Shown one piece after another: positions 23,601 to 35,263 of a stretch of 64,000 nucleotides of DNA. The stretch lies in the NCBI GenBank assembly GCA_963082875.1, contig OY720099.1, positions 5,394,001-5,458,000 of the forward strand. The letters are read 5' to 3'. Source of the DNA: Corella eumyota (taxonomy: Eukaryota; Chordata; Ascidiacea; Phlebobranchia; Corellidae). The notes under the pieces are model-generated. The model was given only the letters and a program-made list of their open reading frames with translations. It was not told where the DNA came from and searched no databases. The number at the start of each line of letters is the position of its first letter. Within the stretch, counting starts at the first letter, position 1. A program made the position numbers and the translations under genes.

Positions 23601-26600
23601 AGTTAACTTGTTGTAATTTATTTAAACCTCAAACAAGAAAAATGCATGGATAGCTTTTTTAATATCTATATTCTAAGTGTGGGAAGGGTGACTTTATGGG
23701 TTACCTGCTGTTTATTATAGACTACCTAACTTAAAGGCGCTACAACATTGAAGCAATGAGGAATAAACCAAAAACCTTTATGTAGTAAAGCCAAGTGTTC
23801 TTAATTTAACATGGTGCCAATAGTATAAACAAATTTAAAAAGTGGTTAAATATGCCAATTTTTGAAAGAAATAAAAATTTATGGTATCTACCTTGTCTCT
23901 TATTTTTTCTGGACAGTCTCTGTAGTTGTGTGACATGGCATACATTCTAAAAATCTTTTTAGCATCCACATGATTAAGTAAGCGTTCTACTAACAAGTCA
24001 CAAGCGCTATTTGATGGGGCACAAACCAGTATGTGATAGCCAGGGTTCAACTTTAAAACCTGTAAAAATTTTTAATTAAAAGATATCTTATTTAATATAA
24101 AAGGCTATATCTAAACACAATAAGTCTTTATTTAAACGTAACTTAATGGATAATGTTGTCAATTTTGCATTTATTTTCTATGTAAGTGTGTTTAATTGAC
24201 CTGTTTAATCGATTCCACCATTGTGATGGTTTTTCCTGTGCCGGGAGGTCCATAAATAATATAAGGTGATGTGTTGTTGGATTTAAATACAATCGATTTA
24301 ACAGGTGATGTGTTGTTGGATTTAAATACAATCGATTTAACAGCTTGAAGTTGTTGTTCATTTTTCTCAACATGGCGATCATAAATTCTGTAAAATTGTT
24401 TTATATTTATTTATCCTCGGTGTGAGGGAAATTAATGCACGGCTAAAACATAGAGTAGCATTTGTTTTCCTAACTCAGTTTATATTAACTTTGACAGTTT
24501 ATTAATTTTGGCCCAATAATTAACATGACATTTCGTTTTAGCTAAGGCAAACCTCATGTAGTAAAACTAAATGTTTAAATTGATACAACACACTGCCAGT
24601 AAAAAAACTACCACTGGAACAAGGTCATATTTGGTTCAAATTAGCATAAACAAATTTTGTGCTAATGTAATTTTAAATACCTCAAAATTTGCTGTGGTAG
24701 CGTTATACTATCATATCTATGTGCTGTTGGGAATAATTTATTTCCCAATATATTCATGTTTAACTCAGTAATAGCCCTGTATTGTAGTTTTAATGGCAAC
24801 CGGTTAAATGTAAAGGAAACATTAAACTTTTTTCCTGGTAGGTAAATTGCATGAAAGCTGTAATAAAAAATAATCTAATTATTAATTTTACAAAATATGT
24901 TATTTTCTAAGCAAGCTATTTTAAGTACCGTATCTAATTAAAAATTAGAACTATTTAAAATGGGTTTGTTTGAAAAAAATATATTTTAAAACACAATCTT
25001 ACCTTCTATGAAAACTTAACTTAACATGCTCTAGCTCTACACCAGTTACTCTTCCTTCATACTTCAAATTGCCCTGCGGAAGATCACCAGCAGCTAAGGG
25101 CCGTAAAAATATACTGTCCCCCCTTAAAACTGAAGGTCTTTTTTCTGCCAGCCCCGGAACCTAAAATAATAAAAATTTTTATTTTTTCTTACTGTAAAAA
25201 GATTGACTTTCCTCCATTAACATAAGGCAAGTTACATTATCTATACAGCCTTAAAATATAGTTAGTTTTTTGCCTCTATTACAGCCCAGCCACTAACTAC
25301 ATTTGCTAGTTTTCAAGACAAAATAAATTTGTATATTTCCTACTCTTTAATCTTTGGATTGGTTTTTGATTAGCAGGATAAAGTATTATTCATATTACTT
25401 TTACTCAAATATACAACAACAAAAAAATGGGAATCAAATAAAGGACCACATGCGGTGATACCCACTTTTAACCAGTGTGTACGATTTAAACCTTGTGGTG
25501 TAATAATCTGATTCACAACACGTTTATGTAAAAAAAACTAAAGCTAAAGCACCGGCTTTTGACTAAAACGGTATTTTTTTAAATTCTTCAAAAACTAATA
25601 TTAATAATTAACAAATGCTATAAAAAAATAAATAGTAAATAAAATTTTAGACATGTTAAACATTTGCAAATATACTTGTAATAGATAGTGGTTTCCTTGT
25701 TTTATTACAGTAATTCCTAATAAGTCATAATGTTGAATATCAATTTTTGCTTGCAATTCTTCACATTGTAGCAAAAGCAAAAATTTTTTGATATAGTTTT
25801 CCTTTGTTAATTCAGCCTCAATTAGCTCTCTGTAATAAAAAAAGGTTTTACATTCATTATTTTACTTTGTCTTCACAACATGGGATCATTTGTTTGATTT
25901 TCACTAGTTCTATGCACTATTGTATTTAAGTGAGGCGCTATAAACTGTAAACTGTATAAGCTCTTACTAAGCCAAAAATTTTTTGGGATTAATAATCAAG
26001 CAGTTAAAATCAAAAAGCATCCCAAACTGCCAAAGTTAACTTGATACTGGGTTAGGGTAACTAATATTATTCCAAATTAGGCAGTAAAATTGGTCTTTTC
26101 ACATTAAAAATAAATATAAACAAATCATGCATTTTATTAATCGAAAAAATCTATAAATTTTTGATTTTAAATTATTTTTTTACTTCATCTCGTAATCTCC
26201 AGACTTTACAATATGTGTAGTGCCCCCCAATAAAATCCCCCTGCTGACAACACTGCCAACGCCGGATGGTACATTTGCTTTTGGCAGTGGTCTGCTCATC
26301 ACTAAATCATTACCCTCCTTTCTGTAATATAAAATATAATAAATTTTAAAATTAACAATTTTTGCAAAAATATTGTATTTGCAATAACAATGTTATCCAA
26401 TTTTGATTATCTTCCATATGACCCTAAGAGATAGGTTCTATATTATTTGGTAAAAAATGAAGTGCTGTTGTAACCTATTTCGATCCATTCGTAAATGTCA
26501 TGCTCAAGGGTGAATAGCATTGGTTGTATTGGTGCAACTTAAACCTTAACAGGTTGGCTCATAATCTAATGTCATGTCCGGTATACCCAGATTAACAAAC

Positions 26601-28634
26601 TGATTTCTGTTGTTTTTTAATTTTAATACCTACGTTTTTTTTCACACATAAATTTAACGATGGTTAAATTAAGGTACTATCTCATAGTACTTAGGAAATA
26701 TTTTAAATTCTAACTCACACATCAATTTTGTCGCTGAAGACCACTTCTAAATTTTCTGTGTAATCCCTCTTGACCCGCACTCTCTTAAATGGAGCCACAG
26801 GCTGCAACATTTTGACGATGTCGTTTGATCGCACACATCTTAAATGACGCAGCACAATGAAATGTTGATTCGGATAAATTGGGTTTTGAAATCGAAAAAA
26901 CACGTCACCGAAATACGAGCCTACTTGGTTTAAAACTTTGCACATGACGGTAATAGAATAAGTCGCTTCTATAAAAATTAATTTTAAGTCATAGTTTTGT
27001 GAATATAACTTAGCTTTTATAGGCTTTTTTTCATAAGAAACCTTATAATAAAACAACAACTTTGTATAAAAAAAATACATATTTGATTAAAAAAATTATA
27101 ACTAGATAAAAAATAATAAAAATCCTTTTTTAATTAATTTTTGAAGTCTTGTCTAAATTTACAACAAGCAACTTACTTGATTTAATAATCACGGGTGTCG
27201 GCTTATGTGTTAATGTACATCCAAACTCATCTGAAAGAGCCATAGCTGGACTGTTTCTTAAAAACAAGCATGACTCCAATGTAAGATCGTAGGGACCCTT
27301 ATTTTGTACAGCCATCGTATAATCTTCTTCAGTATCCTTGTTTAAACATAGAAAATATATAAAAAAATAAAATTAAGGTAAAAAAGTTATATTATTTTTG
27401 ATCTTTTAAGCATATTGTCATTTAATTTAAATAATTTTTGTTTAATTTTTGTAAGTATGTACTATAAGTGGCTATATATACATATTCTACATGTTTATAA
27501 TTAATATTAGGAAAATGATGCTGATGCATGAATGACTGATAAACATATGGCCTATATAACAATGGTATTAAAGTAACCAATATTTCTATTTCAGAAAATA
27601 ATTAAATATAACAATACAGCAATGTCATTTCCTCTAAATTTAATGATATATTCTCTACAAAAGTGGGGTTACTATAAGATCGTGTATTTTAAAATAATAT
27701 GTACCTCCATTTCACAAACATAACAACCAAATCCATTTTCATGTTCTATCGGATAACATGTAATCTCCAAGCCGTAAATATCACCCTTTTTTAATAATGT
27801 CTCTCTACATTTGAAACGAACAAAATAATGTTTCGTTAAAGGGAAGTTATTTAAATTTAAAGTTCAAAGTTCTAACAAAAAAGAAAAACTGTAAAAAGGT
27901 TTTATTTGATCTATAAAACAGGATTCATAATATAAAGCTGATATTTACTTTCTTTTAATAAATAAACGGGCTTTCTTTCACTTTAAAATATATGTCATAT
28001 TCAGACCAAACTAATATAGTTAATAATATTTAAAATTAAATAAAAATCAAAGTTTAAACATACTTTGATGGAGTCTGTAAAAGTTCTTCTCGAATTGCAG
28101 TTTTTATATTAAAAACTTCCTCCGATAAATTTTCAAAATCTGGTTTACTAAAATAAAAAAATTTAAAGTATTATTATTTTTTTAACAATCAAATACAAAT
28201 TAAGTTTTTGTTATTTTTTGTTAAAAGTATGTCAGGACAAAGTTATTGAACTGGTGAATACCACAGTTGTACACAATCACAATAACATTTTGTGTCTAAC
28301 AAAAATGTTACAACTTTTTTTAAATTTCAATTTTCCTATCTTACACAGTTCAAAAAACTTACAAGACGCTTTTCCGGTAATCAGGAGTGCCTTTAAAAAT
28401 TATATGTCCTGCATGGACCCTTAGTTGTTTAGGTGGGAACCTCGCCAGTTGAAACAAAACAGTACTAAACCCCGCTTTCATTCCAATATATGTTACCATA
28501 AATTTGTCAAACTCGGTCTTAAGCTGAGGTCTGGACCAAGTTCTAAGCATTTTTCTCTCCTCGAGGTAGTCAACAAAATGGTCTCCAACTGTACGAGCAT
28601 GTTGCACTTTCCTTGTACCTCTACCTCTTGGCAT
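20641..28634 (-). CDS. mov10: MOV10-like SF1 RNA helicase
   Basis: Twenty exons, 5' to 3' on the minus strand: 28634-28363, 28147-28064, 27804-27705, 27336-27177, 26968-26719, 26321-26184, 25829-25676, 25160-25003, 24857-24681, 24387-24201, 24059-23892, 23374-23271, 23070-22965, 22862-22775, 22658-22545, 22164-21956, 21888-21799, 21671-21462, 21139-20977, 20768-20641; about 1,019 residues (human MOV10 about 1,003). Landmarks match MOV10: [37 protein letters not shown], Walker A GPPGTGKT (544-551), [20 protein letters not shown] (668-672), [44 protein letters not shown] and the C-terminal PPWRNEH. The enzyme should unwind RNA 5' to 3' in mRNA decay, small-RNA silencing and retroelement control. 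Oddity: an exact 39-bp in-frame duplication lies just before Walker A. All introns are GT-AG. Confidence 0.96.
23725..23825 (-). mobile_element. Decayed SINE head in a MOV10 intron
   Basis: Plus-strand GGCGCTACAACATTGAAGCA and AAACCTTTATGTAGTAAAGC followed by AAGTGTTCTTAATTTAACAT match the reversed head of the SINE family with heavy decay. Confidence 0.4.
24264..24341 (-). repeat. Exact 39-bp tandem duplication inside MOV10 exon 10
   Basis: Two identical 39-bp units, 24264-24302 and 24303-24341. In frame they encode [13 protein letters not shown] twice (residues 514-526 and 527-539), just before the [12 protein letters not shown] Walker A segment. Frame is kept. Confidence 0.95.
24408..24570 (-). 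mobile_element. Decayed SINE in a MOV10 intron
   Basis: Plus-strand TTATCCTCGGTGTGAGGGAA, CTAAAACATAGAGTAGCATT and TAACTCAGTTTATATTAACT match the reversed tail and core of the SINE family, much diverged. Confidence 0.5.
25925..26125 (+). mobile_element. Decayed SINE body in a MOV10 intron
   Basis: GAGGCGCTATAAACTG, ATCCCAAACTGCCAAAGTTA, GGGTTAGGGTAACTAATATT and CATTAAAAATAAATAT follow the SINE body in order; the head is lost. Inserted opposite to MOV10. Confidence 0.6.
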
Positions 28635-29709
28635 TTTATTAGCACCCTAGTCGTTTTTAAAATTAAACTTCTAAATAAATATAAAAAAAAAATTTTGTAT
28701 GGATAATATTAATATATAATTTTTTTTTTTAGTTTTTTCTTTTTAGTTTAATTAGTACTATTTATTAACTTAATTGATTTCCTAAATGCCTTGAAATAAG
28801 AATACAGAGTGGGTGGACTTTTAGATTTTAAATAGCATCGCCCAGCTGTTGTTTGTGTTATACTTAATATATAAAGTTTTATTTATTTAAACATCACATA
28901 ATACTGATAAATTTGTCCTATATATTTGTAAACTATGTAGGTGGTACAAGTAATAACTTCCCTGTGTTTGTATACAGAAAAATACAACAACAAAAAAATC
29001 ATATACAAAAATCTAATGCATATAATTTCTGAGTAATATATTACTAAATCATTTGCCTTGTGGTTAGAAAATTAAAATTCCAATAAATATATGTTTATCT
29101 TTATATATCATTGCAACACAAAACATAAAATTAATTACTGTTTAGCTTAAAACTTTAAGAAGCAATTTTTGTGCAACCTTAAATATATTTCCCATTATAA
29201 TTATGGTTATACAATAGTAATGTTCTCAGGTCAATTTAATCAAAGACTTAATCAAAACTCTACATTATACAATATATAGACACATTCTTAATAAGTTGAT
29301 GGCAAACCATGGGTAAAGTTGTCTTTGAGTTATTTAGCCTGATTACCTAGGACCACGCCAAGTTTAACTAACATTGGATAAAAAACCTAACTTATTTTTG
29401 TATACTGTCAGACTGTTGGCTGTGTAAGTAGTTTACAAAATAAGTTTCGTTACAACAAACTTAAAAAAAACAGACCGAAAAAAAAACAGATTCACACTTA
29501 CAAAAGTATCAATATTTCGTGTTAAAATATACAAAGTCAAGTCTGCAAGTAGGTACACACAATAAAACTTTTCCCTTACAACAACTAAACCAACAGCAAC
29601 GGATACTTAAACTAAAGAAAAGTTGTCCTAACAAATAATACTTTTTGCGCACTTTAGGGAAAACACCTGATGGGATATTTTTTTTTAATTTTTCGTGGTC
29701 CGTATTTAT
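28635..29709. other. Upstream of MOV10, no gene seen
   Basis: AT-rich spacer. The frame on the minus strand at 29509-29817 crosses the foldback-element boundary and is not a gene. Near 29647 a 40-bp stretch (GCGCACTTTAGGGAAAACAC...) resembles one at 42261, hinting at remnants of one repeat family. Confidence 0.45.
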
Positions 29710-29991
29710 ATCACCACCTTTCTGCCAGAGAGCTGGCAGAGAGTAGCAGAGAATTTTGCTTGGGCGGATAATTATAAAAAATAGTGATTCCAAATATTTT
29801 ATAATCGTACAATACAAAAAATAACGGGGTAAAATAGCCCCTTTAAAGGGAACAAACTAAAACCAAACCTAATATAGAATAAGTTGGCAAGGTTCTTTAC
29901 ACTTTAAAATTAAAATTAAATTAAACAAAACATTGAAAAATTGTTAAAAGCAGGAGTAAACTTTTGTACTGAACTGAAATACGTGTTATTA

Positions 29992-32855
29992 CTGACGTCA
30001 CAAATCGGGGGTTTTGACAACTTACCTATCATGTCGCTCCAATTTATTTTTGATATTTTGTGGAGGACAACGTACCCAACCACGATATATCTTCAAAAAA
30101 GTGAACAAAATATTAGAAAGTGGTCAAATGCAGGTGTAAACTTTGTATTTTTGTAATATACGCTATATAAGTGACGTCACAAATCGGGGGTTTTGACAAC
30201 TTACCTATCATGTCGCTCCAATTTATTTTTGATATTTTGTGGAGGACAACGTACCCAACCACGATATATCTTCAAAAAAGTGAACAAAATATTAGAAAAT
30301 GGTCAAATGCAGGTGTAAACTTTGTATTTTCGTAATATACGCTATATAAGTGACGTCACAAATCGGGGGTTTTGAAAACTTACCTATCATGTCGCTCCAA
30401 TTTATTTTTGATATTTTGTGGAAGACAACGTACCCAACCACGATATATCTTCAAAAAAGTGAACAAAATATTAGAAAGTGGTCAAATGCAGGTGTAAACT
30501 TTGTATTTTTGTAATATACGCTATAGAAGTGACGTCACAAATCGGGGATTTTGACAACTTACCTATCATGTCGCTCCAATTTATTTTTGATATTTTGTGG
30601 AGGACAACGTACCCAACCACGATATATCTTCAAAAAAGTGAACAAAATATTAGAAAATGGTCAAATGCAGGTGTAAACTTTGTATTTTCGTAATATACGC
30701 TATATAAGTGACGTCACAAATCGGGGGTTTTGACAACTTACCTATCATGTCGCTCCAATTTATTTTTGATATTTTGTGGAGGACAACGTACCCAACCACG
30801 ACATGTCTTCAAAAAAGTGAACAAAATATTAGAAAGTGGTTAAATGCAGGTGTAAACTTTGTATTTTTGTAATATACGCTATATAAGTGACGTCACAAAT
30901 CGGGGGTTTTGACAACTTACCTATCATGTCGTTCCAATTTATTTTTGATATTTTGTGGAGGACAACGTACCCAACCACGACATATCTTCAAAAAAGTGAA
31001 CAAAATATTAGAAAGTGGTCAAATGCAGGTGTAAACTTTGTATTTTTGTAATATACGCTATAGAAGTGACGTCACAAATCGGGGGTTTTGACAACTTACC
31101 TATCATGTCGCTCCAATTTATTTTTGATATTTTGTGGAGGACAACGTACCCAACCACGATATATCTTCAAAAAAGTGAACAAAATATTAGAAAGTGGTTA
31201 AATGCAGGTGTAAACTTTGTATTTTTGTAATATACGCTATAGAAGTGACGTCACAAATCGGGGGTTTTGACAACTTACCTATCATGTCGCTCCAATTTAT
31301 TTTTGATATTTTGTAGAGGACAACGTACCCAACCACGACATATCTTCAAAAAAGTGAACAAAATATTAGAAAGTGGTTAAATGCAGGTGTAAACTTTGTA
31401 TTTTTGTAATATACGCTATATAAGTGACGTCACAAATCGGGAGTTTTGACAACTTACCTATCATGTCGCTCCAATTTATTTTTGATATTTTGTGGAGGAC
31501 AACGTACCCAACCACGACATATCTTCAAAAAAGTGAACAAAATATTAGAAAGTGGTCAAATACAGGTGTAAACTTTGTATTTTTGTAATATACGCTATAG
31601 AAGTGACGTCACAAATCGGGGGTTTTGACAACTTACCTATCATGTCGCTCCAATTTATTTTTGATATTTTGTGGAGGACAACGTACCCAACCACGATATA
31701 TCTTCAAAAAAGTGAACAAAATATTAGAAAATGGTCAAATGCAGGTGTAAACTTTGTATTTTCGTAATATACGCTATATAAGTGACGTCACAAATCGGGG
31801 GTTTTGAAAACTTACCTATCATGTCGCTCCAATTTATTTTTGATATTTTGTGGAGGACAACGTACCCAACCACGACATATCTTCAAAAAAGTGAACAAAA
31901 TATTAGAAAGTGGTCAAATACAGGTGTAAACTTTGTATTTTTGTAATATACGCTATAGAAGTGACGTCACAAATCGGGGGTTTTGACAACTTACCTATCA
32001 TGTCGCTCCAATTTATTTTTGATATTTTGTGGAGGACAACGTACCCAACCACGATATATCTTCAAAAAAGTGAACAAAATATTAGAAAATGGTCAAATGC
32101 AGGTGTAAACTTTGTATTTTCGTAATATACGCTATATAAGTGACGTCACAAATCGGGGGTTTTGAAAACTTACCTATCATGTCGCTCCAATTTATTTTTG
32201 ATATTTTGTGGAAGACAACGTACCCAACCACAATATATCTTCAAAAAAGTGAACAAAATATTAGAAAGTGGTCAAATGCAGGTGTAAACTTTGTATTTTC
32301 GTAATATACGCTATATAAGTGACGTCACAAATCGGGGGTTTTGACAACTTACCTAGCATGTCGCTCCAATTCTTTTTTTATATTTGGTGGAGGACAACGT
32401 ACCTAACCACGACATATCTTCAAAAAAGTGAACAAAATATTAGAAAGTGGTCAAATACAGGCGTAAACTTTGTATTTTTGTAATATACGCTATATAAGTG
32501 ACGTCACAAATCGGGGGTTTTAACAACTTACCTATCATGTCGCTCCAATTTATTTTTGATATTTTGTAAAGAACAACGCACTTAATTACGACATATCTTT
32601 AAAAAAGTGAACAAAATATTAAAAAGTGGTCAAATACAGGTGTAAACTTTGTATTTTCGTAATATACGCTATAGAGGTGACGCCACAAATCGGGGGTTTT
32701 AACAACTTACCTATCATGTCGCTCCAATTTATTTTTGATATTTTGTGGAGGACAACGTACCCAACCACGACATGTTTTCAAAAAAATGAACAAAATATTA
32801 GAAAGTGGTCAAATACAGGTGTAAGCTTTGTATTTTCGTAATATACGCTATAGAA
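29992..32855 (+). repeat. 179-bp tandem array, left arm (16 units)
   Basis: Units start at 29992, 30171, 30350 and every 179 bp to 32677, with a partial unit from 32856. Each begins GTGACGTCACAAATCGGGGG and contains TTACCTATCATGTCGCTCC and GGACAACGTACCCAACCACG. Units are mostly above 95% alike; those nearest the centre are more diverged. The 71-residue open frames recurring here are shadows of the repeat, not genes. Confidence 0.97.
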
Positions 32856-33413
32856 GTGACGTCACAAATCGGGGGTTTTGACAAGTTTTTGACAAATCGT
32901 GAGTTTTGACAACTATCATATTAATTGTTTTATTTTTAATTGGTTTATGGAGTGTTTTTGTAATAAATTTTGTTAATCTACCGATGGTAAAGCGGTGAAT
33001 TTGATGACGTATTTTCAAATTTTAGCCTTTTCGCTGATTCGTGTAAAATCCCTTAACCACCAACGGCGTCATTTTAAATGGCAACTTCTTTTTTGCTTTA
33101 AAGGTTGTGTTTTTGCTTGCGTTTTATCTTCCATAATAAGATTCCTACCCATTTTTAAATTATTGCATTCGCTTGAAAACTGTTTTCGGTTTCAATAATT
33201 TCTTTATGATATTGCTTTACGAAATGGTCCAAACCAGAGCTACGTTTACAATAAAGATATGTTTATTTAAGTTCCCTAAAATCTTGTTTTATTATACTTC
33301 GCGTAAGGTTGTTGGTTAAAACCGATTGTAAAAAACAGTCCAGCATACTTTAAACAAATGTAATTATCAAAATTGGAGAGACATATTAGGAAAGTTGTCA
33401 ACACCCCCGATTT

Positions 33414-33950
33414 GTGACGTCACTTCTATAGCGTATATTACGAAAATACAAAGTTTACACCTGCATTTGACCACTTTCTAATATTTTGTTCACTTTTTTG
33501 AAAATATGTCGTAATTAAGTGCGTTGTTCTTTACAAAATATCAAAAATAAATTGGAGCGACATGATAGGTAAGTTGTCAAAACCCCCGATTTGTGACGTC
33601 ACTTATATAGCGTATATTACAAAAATACAAAGTTTACACCTGCATTTAACCACTTTCTAATATTTTGTTCGCTTTTTTGAAGATATGTCGTGGTTAGGTA
33701 CGTTGTCCTCCACAAAATATCAAAAATAAATTGGAGCGACATGATAGGTAAGTTGTCAAAACCCCCGATTGGTGACGTCACTTCTATAGCGTATATTACG
33801 AAAATACAAAGTTTACACCTGCATTTAACCACTTTCTAATATTTTGTTCACTTTTTTGAAGATATATCGTGGTTGGGTACGTTGTTCTTTACAAAATATC
33901 AAAAATAAATTGGAGCGACATGATAGGTAAGTTGTCAAAACCCCCGATTT
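33414..33950 (-). repeat. 179-bp tandem array, right arm (3 units)
   Basis: Units start at 33414, 33593 and 33772, reversed relative to the left arm, then join the unique right end at 33951. Together with the left array they form a very long potential hairpin. Confidence 0.95.
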
Positions 33951-34250
33951 GTGACGTCAGTAATAACACGTATTTCAGTTCAGTACAAAAGTTTACTCCT
34001 GCTTTTAACAATTTTTCAATGTTTTGTTTAATTTAATTTTAATTTTAAAGTGTTAAGAACCTTGCCAACTTATTCTATATTAGGTTTGGTTTTAATTTGT
34101 TCCCTTTAAAGGGGCTATTTTACCCCGTTATTTTTTGTATTGTACGATTATAAAATATTTGGAATCACTATTTTTTTTAAATTATCCGCCCAAGCAAAAT
34201 TCTCTGCTACTCTCTGCCAGCTCTCTGGCAGAAAGGTGGTGGTGTATTTA

Positions 34251-34986
34251 TGGTTCGAAATCTTAGATTTCGAAACATATTGTTATTGTCCGTATATTTA
34301 TTTTTATTCTTACTAATCCGAATTTTGAAATCGAATAACTTTTGATTTTGTGTATATAAATCTCTAAAATTTTAGTATGTTGTTTATTATCATATTGTGT
34401 TTCAATCCTCCTATTTTGATGATTTAAATATCACTAATTACTAATTAATAGGTGTTTATTTATTAAAATTTAAAGTTCGTTATTGGGTTTTCAAAGTTTG
34501 GTCAGTTATATATCATAATATTAATAAGTCAAAAATGGATTAAAAATTAAAGTTTAATATTAAGCAATTAAAATTTAGTATAATGTATTTTATAATATTA
34601 CTAATTAAAATAAATATTAAAAAAAATAATTTTTGTTTGTTTATTATATTTAAATGCTTGTTTATTAATTAAAAATCAATTTTAGGCATTTAAAACTTGT
34701 CTAATGTATATTCTGATATCAACAACTTAAAACTGGGTTAAAAAAATAATTTTTGTTTGTGGAGTATATTTAATTACTTTTGTTAATTAAAAAATTAAAT
34801 ATTGATATTTTAAAACTTAAAATAATTTTGTTCCGAAATTTTCTTATCCACGTTTTTAGTCTAATAATTGAATATGTAATATTAAATTTATTTATTTAGT
34901 TAATATTTATAATTAAGTAATGTTTATGCATAATTTTATTTATTAATAAAGATTAATTTTAAAAATAATCAAATGATTTCGAACCA
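34251..34986. mobile_element. Possible degenerate TIR element, copy 1
   Basis: Ends read TGGTTCGAAATC and GATTTCGAACCA, each flanked by TA, as in Tc1/mariner-like non-autonomous elements. The interior is AT-rich with no coding. Similarity to copy 2 at 35264 covers the first 150 bp and the last 100 bp and runs some 25 bp past the right end, so the true boundary may lie further out. Confidence 0.45.
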
Positions 34987-35263
34987 TATTTTATTTATCA
35001 AATAAATCTAGTTTTTATTAATATACTTTGTTTAAATTTTTAAACTATTAAATTTTATAAATAAAATATTGGGTTTTATTATCGTAGAAAGTGTTGGATA
35101 GGAAATGAATTGCTGGTAAAATGGTTTTGATCTTATGTAAGTAATCCAAGATAGTATATTATGGTGGCATTGTCACCAAACCCAGCATACACAAGGGTAA
35201 AATGTTATCGTAAAGGGGTTAAGTTTGTCATAAAGAAGATTAATTTACTCTATCAATTTATTA

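Larger units (their letters stand above)
29710..34243. mobile_element. Foldback DNA transposon with 179-bp tandem-repeat arms
   Basis: Inverted ends start CACCACCTTTCTGCCAGAGA on the left and, reversed, on the right. GTATTTAT flanks both ends (29702-29709 and 34244-34251), an 8-bp target duplication. Each arm has about 280 bp of unique terminal sequence and then 179-bp repeats in opposite orientation: 16 units left (29992-32855) and 3 right (33414-33950). The terminal parts of the two arms are almost identical, so insertion or arm conversion is recent. The roughly 0.5-kb centre has no recognisable transposase, so it looks non-autonomous. An 8-bp duplication would fit hAT- or P-like enzymes, but the tips match neither family as I know them. 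Confidence 0.9.

Noticed and set aside
32995-33198. 67-residue frame in the centre of the foldback element, considered as a transposase remnant
   Set aside because: Too short, no catalytic motif, starts at a TTG codon; no similarity to a known transposase.
30478-33832. Repeated 71-residue frames with the same sequence (TSQIGGFDNLPIMS...)
   Set aside because: They are an accident of the 179-bp repeat, occur in both arms and start at TTG or GTG; not a protein family.
29992-33950. Possible CRISPR array because of regular repeats
   Set aside because: Units are contiguous 179-bp tandem copies without distinct spacers, in a eukaryotic genome.
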